From Pseudoflavonifractor capillosus (GTDB taxonomy: Bacteria; Bacillota; Clostridia; Oscillospirales; Oscillospiraceae): DNA of 64,000 nt. Shown piece after piece: positions 56,817 through 64,000 of the stretch. The stretch spans positions 54,859 through 118,858 of the forward strand of contig NZ_JACJJE010000003.1 in NCBI RefSeq assembly GCF_016899775.1. The letters are read 5' to 3'. The position numbers were made by a program, and so were the translations under genes. A model generated the notes under the pieces. It did no database searches, was not told the DNA's origin, and saw only the letters and a list, made by a program, of their open reading frames with translations. The first letter of the stretch is position 1. The number at the start of each line of letters is the position of its first letter.

Positions 56817-57030
56817 GGAAATGAAGAATGCAGGAATGCAGAATGCAGAATGCAGAATGAATGAGACAGCGTGAAAGCAGAGAGCAGGAATCGGACATTC
56901 TGTAAGAAAATATAGAGTGCAGAAATACAGAGTGGATGAAACAGCGCAGATGCAGATGGACAGGAAGCAGAAGAAGAATCATTCTGCATTCCTGCATTCT
57001 GCCTTCTACATTGCGGAAAGAAGGTAGCCT
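56817..57030. repeat. Repeat-rich intergenic segment between subunits F and A
   Basis: A 7-base unit AATGCAG repeats four times with small changes near 56825-56858. The block from CGGACATTCTGTGAGGAAAT to GAGACAGCG (about 56803-56875) recurs imperfectly at about 56897-56949 (CGGACATTCTGTAAGAAAAT ... GAAACAGCG). A third segment (about 56982-57004) is the inverse complement of the first heptad block. No gene is present. The operon probably continues through. Confidence 0.75.
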
Positions 57031-58803
57031 ATGGGAAGAATTGTCAAGGTCTCCGGCCCGCTGGTGGTGGCCACGGGGATGCAGGAGGCCAACATGGCCG
57101 ATGTGGTCCGGGTGGGGGAGCAGCGCCTCATCGGCGAGATCCTGAACATGACCGGGGACGCGGCCTCCATCCAGGTGTATGAGGAGACCTCCGGCCTGGG
57201 CCCCGGGGCGGAGGTGGTCACCACCGGCGCCCCCCTGTCCGTGGAGCTGGGTCCCGGCCTCATCGAAAATATCTACGACGGCATTCAGCGTCCCCTGGAG
57301 GTCATCCGGGAGGTGAGCGGCAGCAACAACCTGCCCCGGGGCGTGGAGGTGCCCGCCCTGGACCGGGAGAAGAAGTGGGAGTTCACCCCCGCGGTGAAGC
57401 CGGGGGACAAGGTCGTCGGCGGCGACGTGCTGGGCACCGTGCAGGAGACCGACTCCATCCTCCACAAAATCATGCTGCCCCCCAGGATGAAGGGGACCAT
57501 CGTATCCATCCAGAGCGGCTCCTTTACCGTGACCGAGCCGGTCTATGTCCTCCAGCAGGAGGACGGCTCCCAGGTAGAGCTGCCCATGATGCAGAAGTGG
57601 CCCGTCCGGGTGGGCCGGCCCTACAAGCACAAGTATCCCCCCACGATCCCCCTCCAGTCGGGACAGCGGATCGTGGACACCTTCTTCCCGGTGGCCAAGG
57701 GGGGCACTGCTGCCATCCCCGGGCCCTTCGGCTCGGGCAAGACGGTGATGCAGCACGCCCTGGCCAAGTGGTCGGACGTGGACCTGGTGGTCTACATCGG
57801 CTGCGGCGAGCGGGGCAACGAGATGACCGACGTGCTCCGGGAGTTCCCCGAGCTGGTGGACCCCCGCACGGGCCAGTCCCTGATGAAGCGCACCGTGCTG
57901 ATCGCCAATACCTCCGACATGCCGGTGGCCGCCCGTGAGGCGTCCATCTACACCGGCATCACCATCGCCGAGTACTTTAGAGACATGGGCTACGCCGTGG
58001 CCGTCATCGCCGACTCCACCTCCCGGTGGGCCGAGGCGTTAAGAGAGATGTCCGGCCGTCTGGAGGAGATGCCCGGTGAGGAGGGCTATCCCGCCTATTT
58101 GAGCTCCCGCCTGGCCCAGTTCTACGAGCGGGCGGGCAGCGTGGCCTGCATCGGCTCGGATGACCGCCGGGGCAGCCTCACCGCTGTGGGGGCCGTGTCC
58201 CCTCCGGGCGGCGACTTGTCGGAGCCGGTCTCCCAGGCCACCATGCGCATCGTCAAGGTGTTCTGGGCCCTGGATTCCTCCCTGGCCTATCGCCGCCACT
58301 TCCCCGCCATCAACTGGCTCAACTCCTACTCCCTGTATCTGGACTCTCTGAAGCCCTGGTATGACGAGCATCTGGGCAAAGAATTCCTGCAGAACCGGGA
58401 GTGGGCCATGGGCGTCCTCCAGGAGGAGGCCAGCCTCAACGAGATTGTGCAGCTTGTGGGCAAGGACTCCCTGTCCGCCGCCGACCAGATTACGCTGGAG
58501 ACCGCCAAGATGATCCGGGAGGACTTTTTGCAGCAGAACTCCTTTGTGGACATCGACGCCTACTCGGAGTACGACCGGCAGGAGCGGATGCTGGCCCTGA
58601 TCCGGGCCTACGACGTCCGGTGCCGCGCTGCGGCGGAGCGCGGCGGGGCCATCGCCGACCTGTTTGCCGTCCCCGTGCGGGAGAAGATTGGCCGGGCCAA
58701 GTCTGTGCCCGCCGGCGAGTACCGGGAGGCCTACGCCGCCATGGACCGGGAGATGGAGGACCAGCTTGAGGCCGCCGCCCAGAAGGGAGAGAGTGCGCTA
58801 TGA
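57031..58803 (+). CDS. ntpA: V-type ATPase catalytic subunit A
   Basis: This 590-residue catalytic ATPase has Walker A GPFGSGKT at 231-238 and the V-type insertion (bulge) domain at about 110-190 before it. Its residues [13 protein letters not shown] and Walker B-type [17 protein letters not shown] are canonical. Start ATG 57031 has GAAGG. Its last 4 bases overlap ntpB (ATGA), coupling the two catalytic-head subunits. Confidence 0.97.
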   Translation: MGRIVKVSGPLVVATGMQEANMADVVRVGEQRLIGEILNMTGDAASIQVYEETSGLGPGAEVVTTGAPLSVELGPGLIENIYDGIQRPLEVIREVSGSNNLPRGVEVPALDREKKWEFTPAVKPGDKVVGGDVLGTVQETDSILHKIMLPPRMKGTIVSIQSGSFTVTEPVYVLQQEDGSQVELPMMQKWPVRVGRPYKHKYPPTIPLQSGQRIVDTFFPVAKGGTAAIPGPFGSGKTVMQHALAKWSDVDLVVYIGCGERGNEMTDVLREFPELVDPRTGQSLMKRTVLIANTSDMPVAAREASIYTGITIAEYFRDMGYAVAVIADSTSRWAEALREMSGRLEEMPGEEGYPAYLSSRLAQFYERAGSVACIGSDDRRGSLTAVGAVSPPGGDLSEPVSQATMRIVKVFWALDSSLAYRRHFPAINWLNSYSLYLDSLKPWYDEHLGKEFLQNREWAMGVLQEEASLNEIVQLVGKDSLSAADQITLETAKMIREDFLQQNSFVDIDAYSEYDRQERMLALIRAYDVRCRAAAERGGAIADLFAVPVREKIGRAKSVPAGEYREAYAAMDREMEDQLEAAAQKGESAL

Positions 58804-60176
58804 TCCGGGAGTACAGGACAATTCAGGAGATCTCCGGCCCGCTGATGGTGGTCAACCGGGTCCAGGGCGTCACCTACGACGAGCTGGGGGAGATCGAGCT
58901 CACCAACGGCGCCGTCCGCCGCTGCCAGGTGCTGGAGGTCAACGGGGACACCGCCGTGGTGCAGCTGTTTGAAAACTCCGCCGGCATCAACCTGGCGGAA
59001 TCGAAAATCCGCTTTTTGGGCCACCCCCTCCAGCTGGGCGTGTCTGAGGATATGCTGGGCCGGGTGTTCAACGGCATGGGCGAGCCCATCGACGGCGGCC
59101 CCGCCATTCTGGCCGACGAGTACCGGGACATCAACGGCCTGGCCATGAACCCCGCCGCCCGGGACTACCCCAATGAGTTTATCCAGACGGGCATCTCCAC
59201 CATCGACGGCCTGAACACTCTGGTGCGGGGACAGAAGCTGCCTATTTTCTCCGGCTCCGGCCTGCCCCACGCCGCCCTGGCCGCCCAGATCGCCCGGCAG
59301 GCCAAGGTGCTGGACGGGGAGTCCAACTTCGCGGTGGTCTTTGCGGCCATCGGCATCACCTTTGAGGAGTCCGAGTTCTTCGTCCAGGAGTTCCGCCGCA
59401 CCGGCGCCATCGACCGCACCGTGCTGTTCACCAACCTGGCCAACGACCCGGCGGTGGAGCGCATCGCCACCCCCCGCATGGCCCTGACGGCGGCGGAGTA
59501 CCTGGCCTTTGAGAAAAACATGCACGTGCTGGTCATCATGACCGACATCACCAACTACGCCGAGGCGCTGCGGGAGGTCTCCGCCGCCAAGAAGGAGGTC
59601 CCCGGACGCCGGGGCTATCCTGGCTATCTGTACACCAACCTGGCCACTCTGTACGAACGGGCGGGCCGTCAGATGGGCAAGGAGGGCTCCATCACCCTCA
59701 TCCCCATCCTCACCATGCCCGAGGACGACAAGACCCACCCCATCCCCGACCTCACCGGCTATATCACCGAGGGGCAGATTATCCTGTCCCGGGAGCTGTA
59801 CCGGAAGGGCATCAACCCGCCCGTGGACGTGCTGCCCTCCCTGTCCCGTCTGAAGGACAAGGGCACCGGCGCGGGAAAGACGAGAGAGGACCACTCGGGC
59901 ACCATGAACCAGCTCTTTGCCGCCTACGCCACCGGCAAGGAGAACAAGGAGCTCATGTCCATCCTGGGCGAGGCCGCCCTGAGTCCCACCGACCTGCTGT
60001 ACGCCAAGTTTGCCGACGAGTTTGAAAAGCGCTACGTCTCCCAGGGTACCGACGAGAACCGGTCCATTGAGGAGACTCTGGACCTGGGCTGGGAGCTTTT
60101 AAGCATCCTGCCCCGCAGCGAGCTCAAGCGCATCAAGCCCGAGTATATTGACAAGTATCTGCCCAAGAAGGATTAA
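58800..60176 (+). CDS. ntpB: V-type ATPase regulatory subunit B
   Basis: This 458-residue nucleotide-binding but non-catalytic subunit of the hexameric head has [18 protein letters not shown] in place of a true P-loop, the normal state for subunit B, followed by [17 protein letters not shown] conserved blocks and [17 protein letters not shown] 58800 overlaps the ntpA stop by four bases. GAGAG serves as ribosome binding site inside ntpA. Confidence 0.97.
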   Translation: MIREYRTIQEISGPLMVVNRVQGVTYDELGEIELTNGAVRRCQVLEVNGDTAVVQLFENSAGINLAESKIRFLGHPLQLGVSEDMLGRVFNGMGEPIDGGPAILADEYRDINGLAMNPAARDYPNEFIQTGISTIDGLNTLVRGQKLPIFSGSGLPHAALAAQIARQAKVLDGESNFAVVFAAIGITFEESEFFVQEFRRTGAIDRTVLFTNLANDPAVERIATPRMALTAAEYLAFEKNMHVLVIMTDITNYAEALREVSAAKKEVPGRRGYPGYLYTNLATLYERAGRQMGKEGSITLIPILTMPEDDKTHPIPDLTGYITEGQIILSRELYRKGINPPVDVLPSLSRLKDKGTGAGKTREDHSGTMNQLFAAYATGKENKELMSILGEAALSPTDLLYAKFADEFEKRYVSQGTDENRSIEETLDLGWELLSILPRSELKRIKPEYIDKYLPKKD

Positions 60177-60189
60177 AGGGGGGATTTGA

Positions 60190-60903
60190 ATGCCTTCCAC
60201 AACCATCAATCCCACCCGGATGGAGCTCACCCGGCTGAAGGGACGATTGAAGACCGCCCAGCGGGGCCATAAGCTGCTGAAAGACAAGCGGGATGAGCTG
60301 ATGAAGCAGTTCATGGACGTGGTGCGGGAGAACCGGGCCCTGCGAAAGCGGGTGGAGGAGGGGCTCATGCGGGCCCACGCCTCCTTCACGGTGGCCTCCG
60401 CCCTCATGTCCCCGGAGATGCTGGAGCAGTCCCTGATGTACCCCAAGCAGGGCGTGGAGCTGGAGATGACCTTCCAGAACGTCATGTCGGTGGATGTCCC
60501 CCGGTACCAGTTCAAGACAAAAAGCCAGGACCCCGGGGAGGTCTACCCCTACGGCTTTGCCCAGACCAGCGGCGAGCTGGACGACGCGGTGGATGCCCTG
60601 TCCCAAGTGTTTCAGGACATGCTCAAGCTGGCGGAGATCGAAAAGACCAGCCAGCTCCTGGCCCAGGAGATTGAAAAGACCCGCCGCCGGGTGAACGCCC
60701 TGGAGTATGTGAAAATTCCTCAGATGGAGGAGAGCATCCGCTATATCTCCATGAAGCTGGATGAGAATGAGCGTTCCAACACCATCCGGCTGATGAAGGT
60801 GAAGGAACTCGTTCTGAAAGAGGCGATTGAAGACCGGAGAGCCGAAGACGCCAGAGCCGCAAGGGCGTTTGGATCGGCCGGAGGAGCGCCCCAGGGAGGG
60901 TAA
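60190..60903 (+). CDS. ntpD: V-type ATPase subunit D (central rotor shaft)
   Basis: This 237-residue rotor shaft has two long helices (about 1-75 and 150-205). It begins PSTTINPTRMELTRLKGRLKTAQRGHKLLKDKRDELMK, and the ending includes RRRVNALEYVKIPQMEESI, as expected. AGGGGGG is the ribosome binding site. It ends the operon, followed by a terminator at 60937. No ntpH/ntpJ homologue follows, unlike Enterococcus. Confidence 0.96.
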   Translation: MPSTTINPTRMELTRLKGRLKTAQRGHKLLKDKRDELMKQFMDVVRENRALRKRVEEGLMRAHASFTVASALMSPEMLEQSLMYPKQGVELEMTFQNVMSVDVPRYQFKTKSQDPGEVYPYGFAQTSGELDDAVDALSQVFQDMLKLAEIEKTSQLLAQEIEKTRRRVNALEYVKIPQMEESIRYISMKLDENERSNTIRLMKVKELVLKEAIEDRRAEDARAARAFGSAGGAPQGG

Positions 60904-60936
60904 GGAGCGGTTTTGCCGCCTCCATAGAGTCCAAAG

Positions 60937-60979
60937 AAAAAGGTACTGTTCGGCACAATGCCAAACAGTACCTTTTTTG
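60937..60979 (+). terminator. ntp operon terminator
   Basis: AAAAAGGTACTGTT pairs with AACAGTACCTTTTTT (a 14-base stem), 33 bases past the ntpD stop. Confidence 0.92.
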
Positions 60980-61039
60980 TAGAAGGGACGGTTAAAATGG
61001 ATGTTTGAAATGCGGACTATGATGCAGACACGCGAGAGG

Positions 61040-61221
61040 GAACTACCCAACCGGCCTTCTGGCCGGCGGCGCGGGTGCGCCGTACGAGCGTTTTGCCGCA
61101 GGCAAAACCTCGGCGCAGGGGCGGCTCTGCCGCCCCGAGCATTGAAATCCTGAAGGGTGGAGCCGCCCTGCGGGCGGCGTAACCCACAAAAAAGGACACG
61201 ACGTAAGTCGTGTCCTTTTTT
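61040..61221. repeat. Hairpin cluster closing with a terminator
   Basis: Several perfect short hairpins follow each other: CCGGCC-TTCT-GGCCGG, GTTTTGCC-GCA-GGCAAAAC, GGGGCGG-CTCTG-CCGCCCC and GCCGCCC-TGC-GGGCGGC. The last is AAAAAAGGACACGAC-GTAA with its complement (61188-61221), a bidirectional terminator with T runs. No gene is present. I see no gene in the AT-rich stretch 61222-61428 either. Confidence 0.7.
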
Positions 61222-61428
61222 GTGTCCAGCCACGACAATCTAGATATTTCAAAAGGGAGAGGAAAGAAGATATTCAGCCCTATTTTTGTTTGTAACTGTC
61301 CATTGAGATCAAATAAAGCAAGCAAAATCTACCGTGCGAACTAATAATATGCTTCATCAGATGAATAACCTCTTTTTAATCGGGTATGGATTTACCTTTT
61401 TTCACATTTCTGATCATAAGGTTCAGCT

Positions 61429-62607
61429 TTATTCTATCTCCATTCCAGACCTATTTTTTCCGTTCGCTTTTGATTTTAGCTCCCCAAGCCAAGATAGTAA
61501 AATAGGGATAATAATTACGGTAGACAGCAATTCAAAAAATTTTAAGCAAGGGGCATGATTCTCAAAATAAATGAATAGAATGAAATCTAACGATAGTAAT
61601 TCCACAACAGCTGTAACCAAGCAGAAACGAATACGGTTAATTCTGATTCGATCTGGCTCTAATAAGCCGCTAAACAGTTTTGTAATTCTCAAATTTAATA
61701 ATGACAACAGGTATGATACAGCACAAAATCTTTCCAAGACATATGTTTTTATGTGAATAATATAAAAGGGGACAATTAATCCGATTATTTTAATAAAATT
61801 CCCTTGTGCCCCTTTCTCATCTATATCTTGTGTTGTTTGACGCAAGAGTGCTTCTTGGTTCTCTTTTCTTTTTTGTATGTAGTCAATTTTCTTCTGAATC
61901 TTACCGAGATCCCGTCTGATAAATCCAAGGCTAACCAAACAATAGACATTAGAGAAATGGCAGAAAGCAATGGCGAGAAAATAGCACAACACTATAATTA
62001 GTCCAAGCGTTAAAAAGAATTCATTTTCAGGTTTGTAAATACTATTATAGATATACCCCACCCAATTTGTTCGCGTGATTAAAATCTGAATCATACAAAT
62101 AATCACAGAAAGAATCACAGAATCAGTTAGTTTAGAAATAACAGGGTGAGAATATTTGTGGTTCATTTCAAGATAGGCGGCAGAAATATTGATTATAATT
62201 CCAATACTCCAAAGAGTAACCAGAATGGCTGTTATACTTAAAAACAAGCGATTTCCCGTAGTTATGTAAATCATATTTATTATAAAAACTACAGGGAGAA
62301 AAAGTGAACTTACAACCATTCCATTATACATAACAGCGGCATCTTGACTAGTTTTTTCCAAAACATCTTGGACAATATTTAGGGTCTTCCCGGTTATCAA
62401 TATATTAAGCAAATCTAAAACCAACAAACTGCAGATTGAGCCAATAATGGCACTAATAATTAGTGTATCTGTCCAAATTTGTATATTACGGTTTATCTCA
62501 TCCGTAACTGTTGTTGCTCCACGGTATAGAGAAAAAATGTGCAGCACCAATATTCCTATAAATGGAATATACTTTGTAAGTATCCCAATTATTTTAGTAC
62601 CAGCCAT
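61429..62607 (-). CDS. Multi-pass membrane protein beside a DUF1016 nuclease, function unknown
   Basis: I do not recognise this 392-residue protein. Start ATG 62607 is behind AGGAGGG at normal spacing; an ATG six codons upstream is less likely. Helices lie at roughly residues 10-27, 47-70, 95-117, 122-145, 165-182, 200-222, 275-292 and 335-360. A lysine/glutamine-rich soluble segment (IQKKIDYIQKRKENQEALL) covers about 233-262. The C-terminus has FELLSTVIIIPILLSWLGEL followed by a charged tail. No enzymatic motif is visible. Composition is strongly AT-rich. The C-terminal helix pair resembles that of the protein at 2673-3770. It ends the accessory patch with DUF1016 upstream of it. A transport or toxin-like role would be speculation. 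Confidence 0.8.
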   Translation of the reverse strand: MAGTKIIGILTKYIPFIGILVLHIFSLYRGATTVTDEINRNIQIWTDTLIISAIIGSICSLLVLDLLNILITGKTLNIVQDVLEKTSQDAAVMYNGMVVSSLFLPVVFIINMIYITTGNRLFLSITAILVTLWSIGIIINISAAYLEMNHKYSHPVISKLTDSVILSVIICMIQILITRTNWVGYIYNSIYKPENEFFLTLGLIIVLCYFLAIAFCHFSNVYCLVSLGFIRRDLGKIQKKIDYIQKRKENQEALLRQTTQDIDEKGAQGNFIKIIGLIVPFYIIHIKTYVLERFCAVSYLLSLLNLRITKLFSGLLEPDRIRINRIRFCLVTAVVELLSLDFILFIYFENHAPCLKFFELLSTVIIIPILLSWLGELKSKANGKNRSGMEIE

Positions 62608-62688
62608 ACTTTCCCTCCTATTCAATACACAATAAAGACATTAGAACGAAATATGGCCTCTTTCTATATATAATCAAAAAGTATTTTT

Positions 62689-63708
62689 TCAATCATTTCC
62701 TGCAATGCGCTTTTGAATATCTTCTATGGAAGGCAATTGCTTTCCCAGTTCCTCCGGTAAATTGCTAGTGATCTGATATGCGCTGACACCGATAGGTTTG
62801 CTCATATCTTTGAGGGAGTACTCCGCTACCAAGTCATTCTTGCTCTTGCAGAGCAGCAGACCGATGGAGGGGTTGTCCTGTTCCTTCTTCAAAATTCCAT
62901 CTACTGCTGAAAGGTAGAAGTTAAGCTGACCAGCATACTCTGGTTTGAATTCCCCGGTCTTCAGCTCGATCACCATATAGCAACGTAAGTTCAAATTGTA
63001 GAACAGAAGATCAATATAAAAATCGTCACCACCTACATTAAGATGATATTGATTTCCAAGGAAGGCAAAGCCGGTACCAAGCTCCAACAGGAGCTTGGTC
63101 ACATCCCTAACCAGTGCCTGCTCAATATCCCGTTCCACCATATCTTCCTTGAAGGGAATAAAATCGAAAATATATGGGTCCTTCATTGTCTGCACAGCCA
63201 GTTCACTCTGTGGGGAGGGAAGTCGGTTTTCAAAGTTAGAAACTTTGTCTGCCAGCACCTGACGTTGATATAATCTGCTCTCAATCTGGTGGATCAGTAC
63301 GTTGTGGGACCAGCCGTTTTCTTTAGTTTTCTGAATGTACCAAATTCTTTCTTCGGGATCTTTTACCTTGTCCAGAATTGCTATATTATGTGACCAAGGG
63401 ATTTGTGCAGACACCGTCTGCACAAATCCCCGATCTGGATAGGTCTGGGCGAATTTAGCCATATACTTCAGATTGCGCACGGAGTAGCCTTTGCTGCCCG
63501 GAAATTCTCGCCGGATATCTGCAGCCAGGTTTTCGACGAATTTATTGCCCCAGGCTTTATGCTCGTTAATGACCAAGCCGATACTGTGGTAGAGCAACAC
63601 CATCTCAGTATTTACCTGGACAGAAGCGTGATACTGAGCAACTTTGATTTCCCTCTTGACCTGCTCGACAATAGCAAGGTACTCACCTGAATTCATCAAC
63701 ACGCTCAT
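62689..63708 (-). CDS. DUF1016/YhcG-type PD-(D/E)xK nuclease
   Basis: This 339-residue protein has the DUF1016 N-terminal domain (about residues 10-165; LLYHSIGLVINEH, GYSVRNLKYMAKFA, WSHN) and the YhcG C-terminal nuclease domain (about 185-335). The nuclease domain has FLGNQYHLNVGGDDFYIDLLFYN, with its Asp, followed by MVIELKTGEFKPEYAGQL, with the ExK. Such proteins are common in defence and mobile regions and related to restriction nucleases. Start ATG 63708 follows AAGGAG and overlaps the tyrosine phosphatase gene by four bases (ATGA). With the membrane protein it forms a small AT-rich island; whether the three form one system is inference. Confidence 0.92.
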   Translation of the reverse strand: MSVLMNSGEYLAIVEQVKREIKVAQYHASVQVNTEMVLLYHSIGLVINEHKAWGNKFVENLAADIRREFPGSKGYSVRNLKYMAKFAQTYPDRGFVQTVSAQIPWSHNIAILDKVKDPEERIWYIQKTKENGWSHNVLIHQIESRLYQRQVLADKVSNFENRLPSPQSELAVQTMKDPYIFDFIPFKEDMVERDIEQALVRDVTKLLLELGTGFAFLGNQYHLNVGGDDFYIDLLFYNLNLRCYMVIELKTGEFKPEYAGQLNFYLSAVDGILKKEQDNPSIGLLLCKSKNDLVAEYSLKDMSKPIGVSAYQITSNLPEELGKQLPSIEDIQKRIAGND

Positions 63709-64000
63709 TTTTCTCCTTCCACCATAAGATGCCTAAGCAGCCCCTGGCACCCTGCCAGTACATCCTGCCAAGTGGTCTCGAAATCATCGGTGTACCAGGG
63801 ATCGGCTACCTCCTGGTCTGGCTGGCCTGCGTACTCCATCAGGAGGTGCATCTTCCCATCGAAATCGCCGCCGCAGATGCGGTACATATCGTGCAGATTC
63901 TCCCGGTCCATCCCAATCAGCAGATCGTACTGGTCGTAGTCGTGGTTTTGGAGCTGGCGGGCCGTTTTGCCAGTACAGTCGATCCCGTGCTGGGCCAGCT
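63705..64000 (-). CDS. Low-molecular-weight protein tyrosine phosphatase (partial, N-terminus beyond window)
   Basis: The C-terminal 97 residues of a LMW-PTP are visible: GIDCTGKTARQL, DYDQYDLLIGMDRENL and then the general-acid loop VADPWYTDDFE with the catalytic Asp, finishing with a helix WQDVLAGCQGLLRHL. The P-loop CxxxxxR and the start lie outside the window. It overlaps the DUF1016 gene start by four bases on the same strand. Confidence 0.93.
   Translation of the reverse strand, partial: LAQHGIDCTGKTARQLQNHDYDQYDLLIGMDRENLHDMYRICGGDFDGKMHLLMEYAGQPDQEVADPWYTDDFETTWQDVLAGCQGLLRHLMVEGEK

Overview
The window looks like chromosome from an anaerobic, high-GC member of the Bacillota, most probably the Oscillospiraceae (Flavonifractor/Lawsonibacter/Intestinimonas type). 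The supporting signs are inferred from the sequence. Core genes are strongly GC-biased at third positions. Ribosome binding sites are of the GGAGG type. There is a glmS ribozyme and a DUF4317 protein. Anaerobic redox genes are present (flavodiiron protein, rubredoxins, an Fe-S aldo/keto reductase). A nine-gene V-type ATPase operon has the Enterococcus ntp gene order. No rRNA, tRNA or CRISPR array was seen.

Layout. (1) 1-9.8 kb is a defence island on the minus strand: SLOG-fold protein, small XRE regulator, EVE/Mrr-type nuclease, then hsdM, hsdS, an unrecognised multi-pass membrane protein and hsdR, which runs off the left edge. (2) 9.8-14.3 kb is an integrative element or its remnant: DUF6061 protein, a tandem hairpin repeat, RepA-like ATPase, MobC-like ribbon-helix-helix protein, tyrosine integrase, excisionase and a divergent XRE repressor. 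It abuts the 3' end of guaA, a known integration site for such elements. (3) 14.3-35 kb is core metabolism: guaA, an unannotated 26-codon gene with its own promoter and terminator, carAB, a YetF/DUF4363 pair, an OpuC-type osmolyte ABC transporter, a GT2 glycosyltransferase, rubredoxin and flavodiiron protein, two COG0523 metal GTPases, an SLH-anchored S41 protease and purA. (4) 35-41 kb holds an Fe-S aldo/keto reductase behind a MerR-type promoter, then an AT-richer insert with stacked terminators, a MITE-like element, a cysteine hydrolase and an APC permease, then a MATE exporter with a leader terminator. (5) 41-51.7 kb is housekeeping: rpmE, a flavin reductase, an M24 peptidase, efp, a zinc-ribbon protein, DUF4317, DUF4015, an SDR, a lipid kinase, an acetyltransferase, and glmS with its ribozyme. 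(6) 51.8-61 kb is ntpFIKECGABD. (7) 61.4-64 kb is a second AT-rich accessory patch: another multi-pass membrane protein, a DUF1016/YhcG nuclease and a low-molecular-weight protein tyrosine phosphatase cut by the right edge.

How the genes work together. guaA, carAB and purA supply nucleotides and arginine precursors. The ntp operon keeps the sodium-site residues in its c subunit and probably pumps Na+, which fits beside OpuC in ion and osmotic balance. The flavodiiron protein and rubredoxin remove oxygen or nitric oxide. The two COG0523 GTPases probably act in metal allocation.

Most interesting leads: the two unrecognised membrane proteins, one inside the type I restriction operon and one beside the DUF1016 nuclease, whose C-termini look alike; the 26-residue gene beside guaA; the MATE leader attenuator; the MITE and stacked terminators at 36.4-37.2 kb; the tandem hairpin repeat beside repA; and a duplicated 3' end plus 7-bp repeats that split the ATPase operon.
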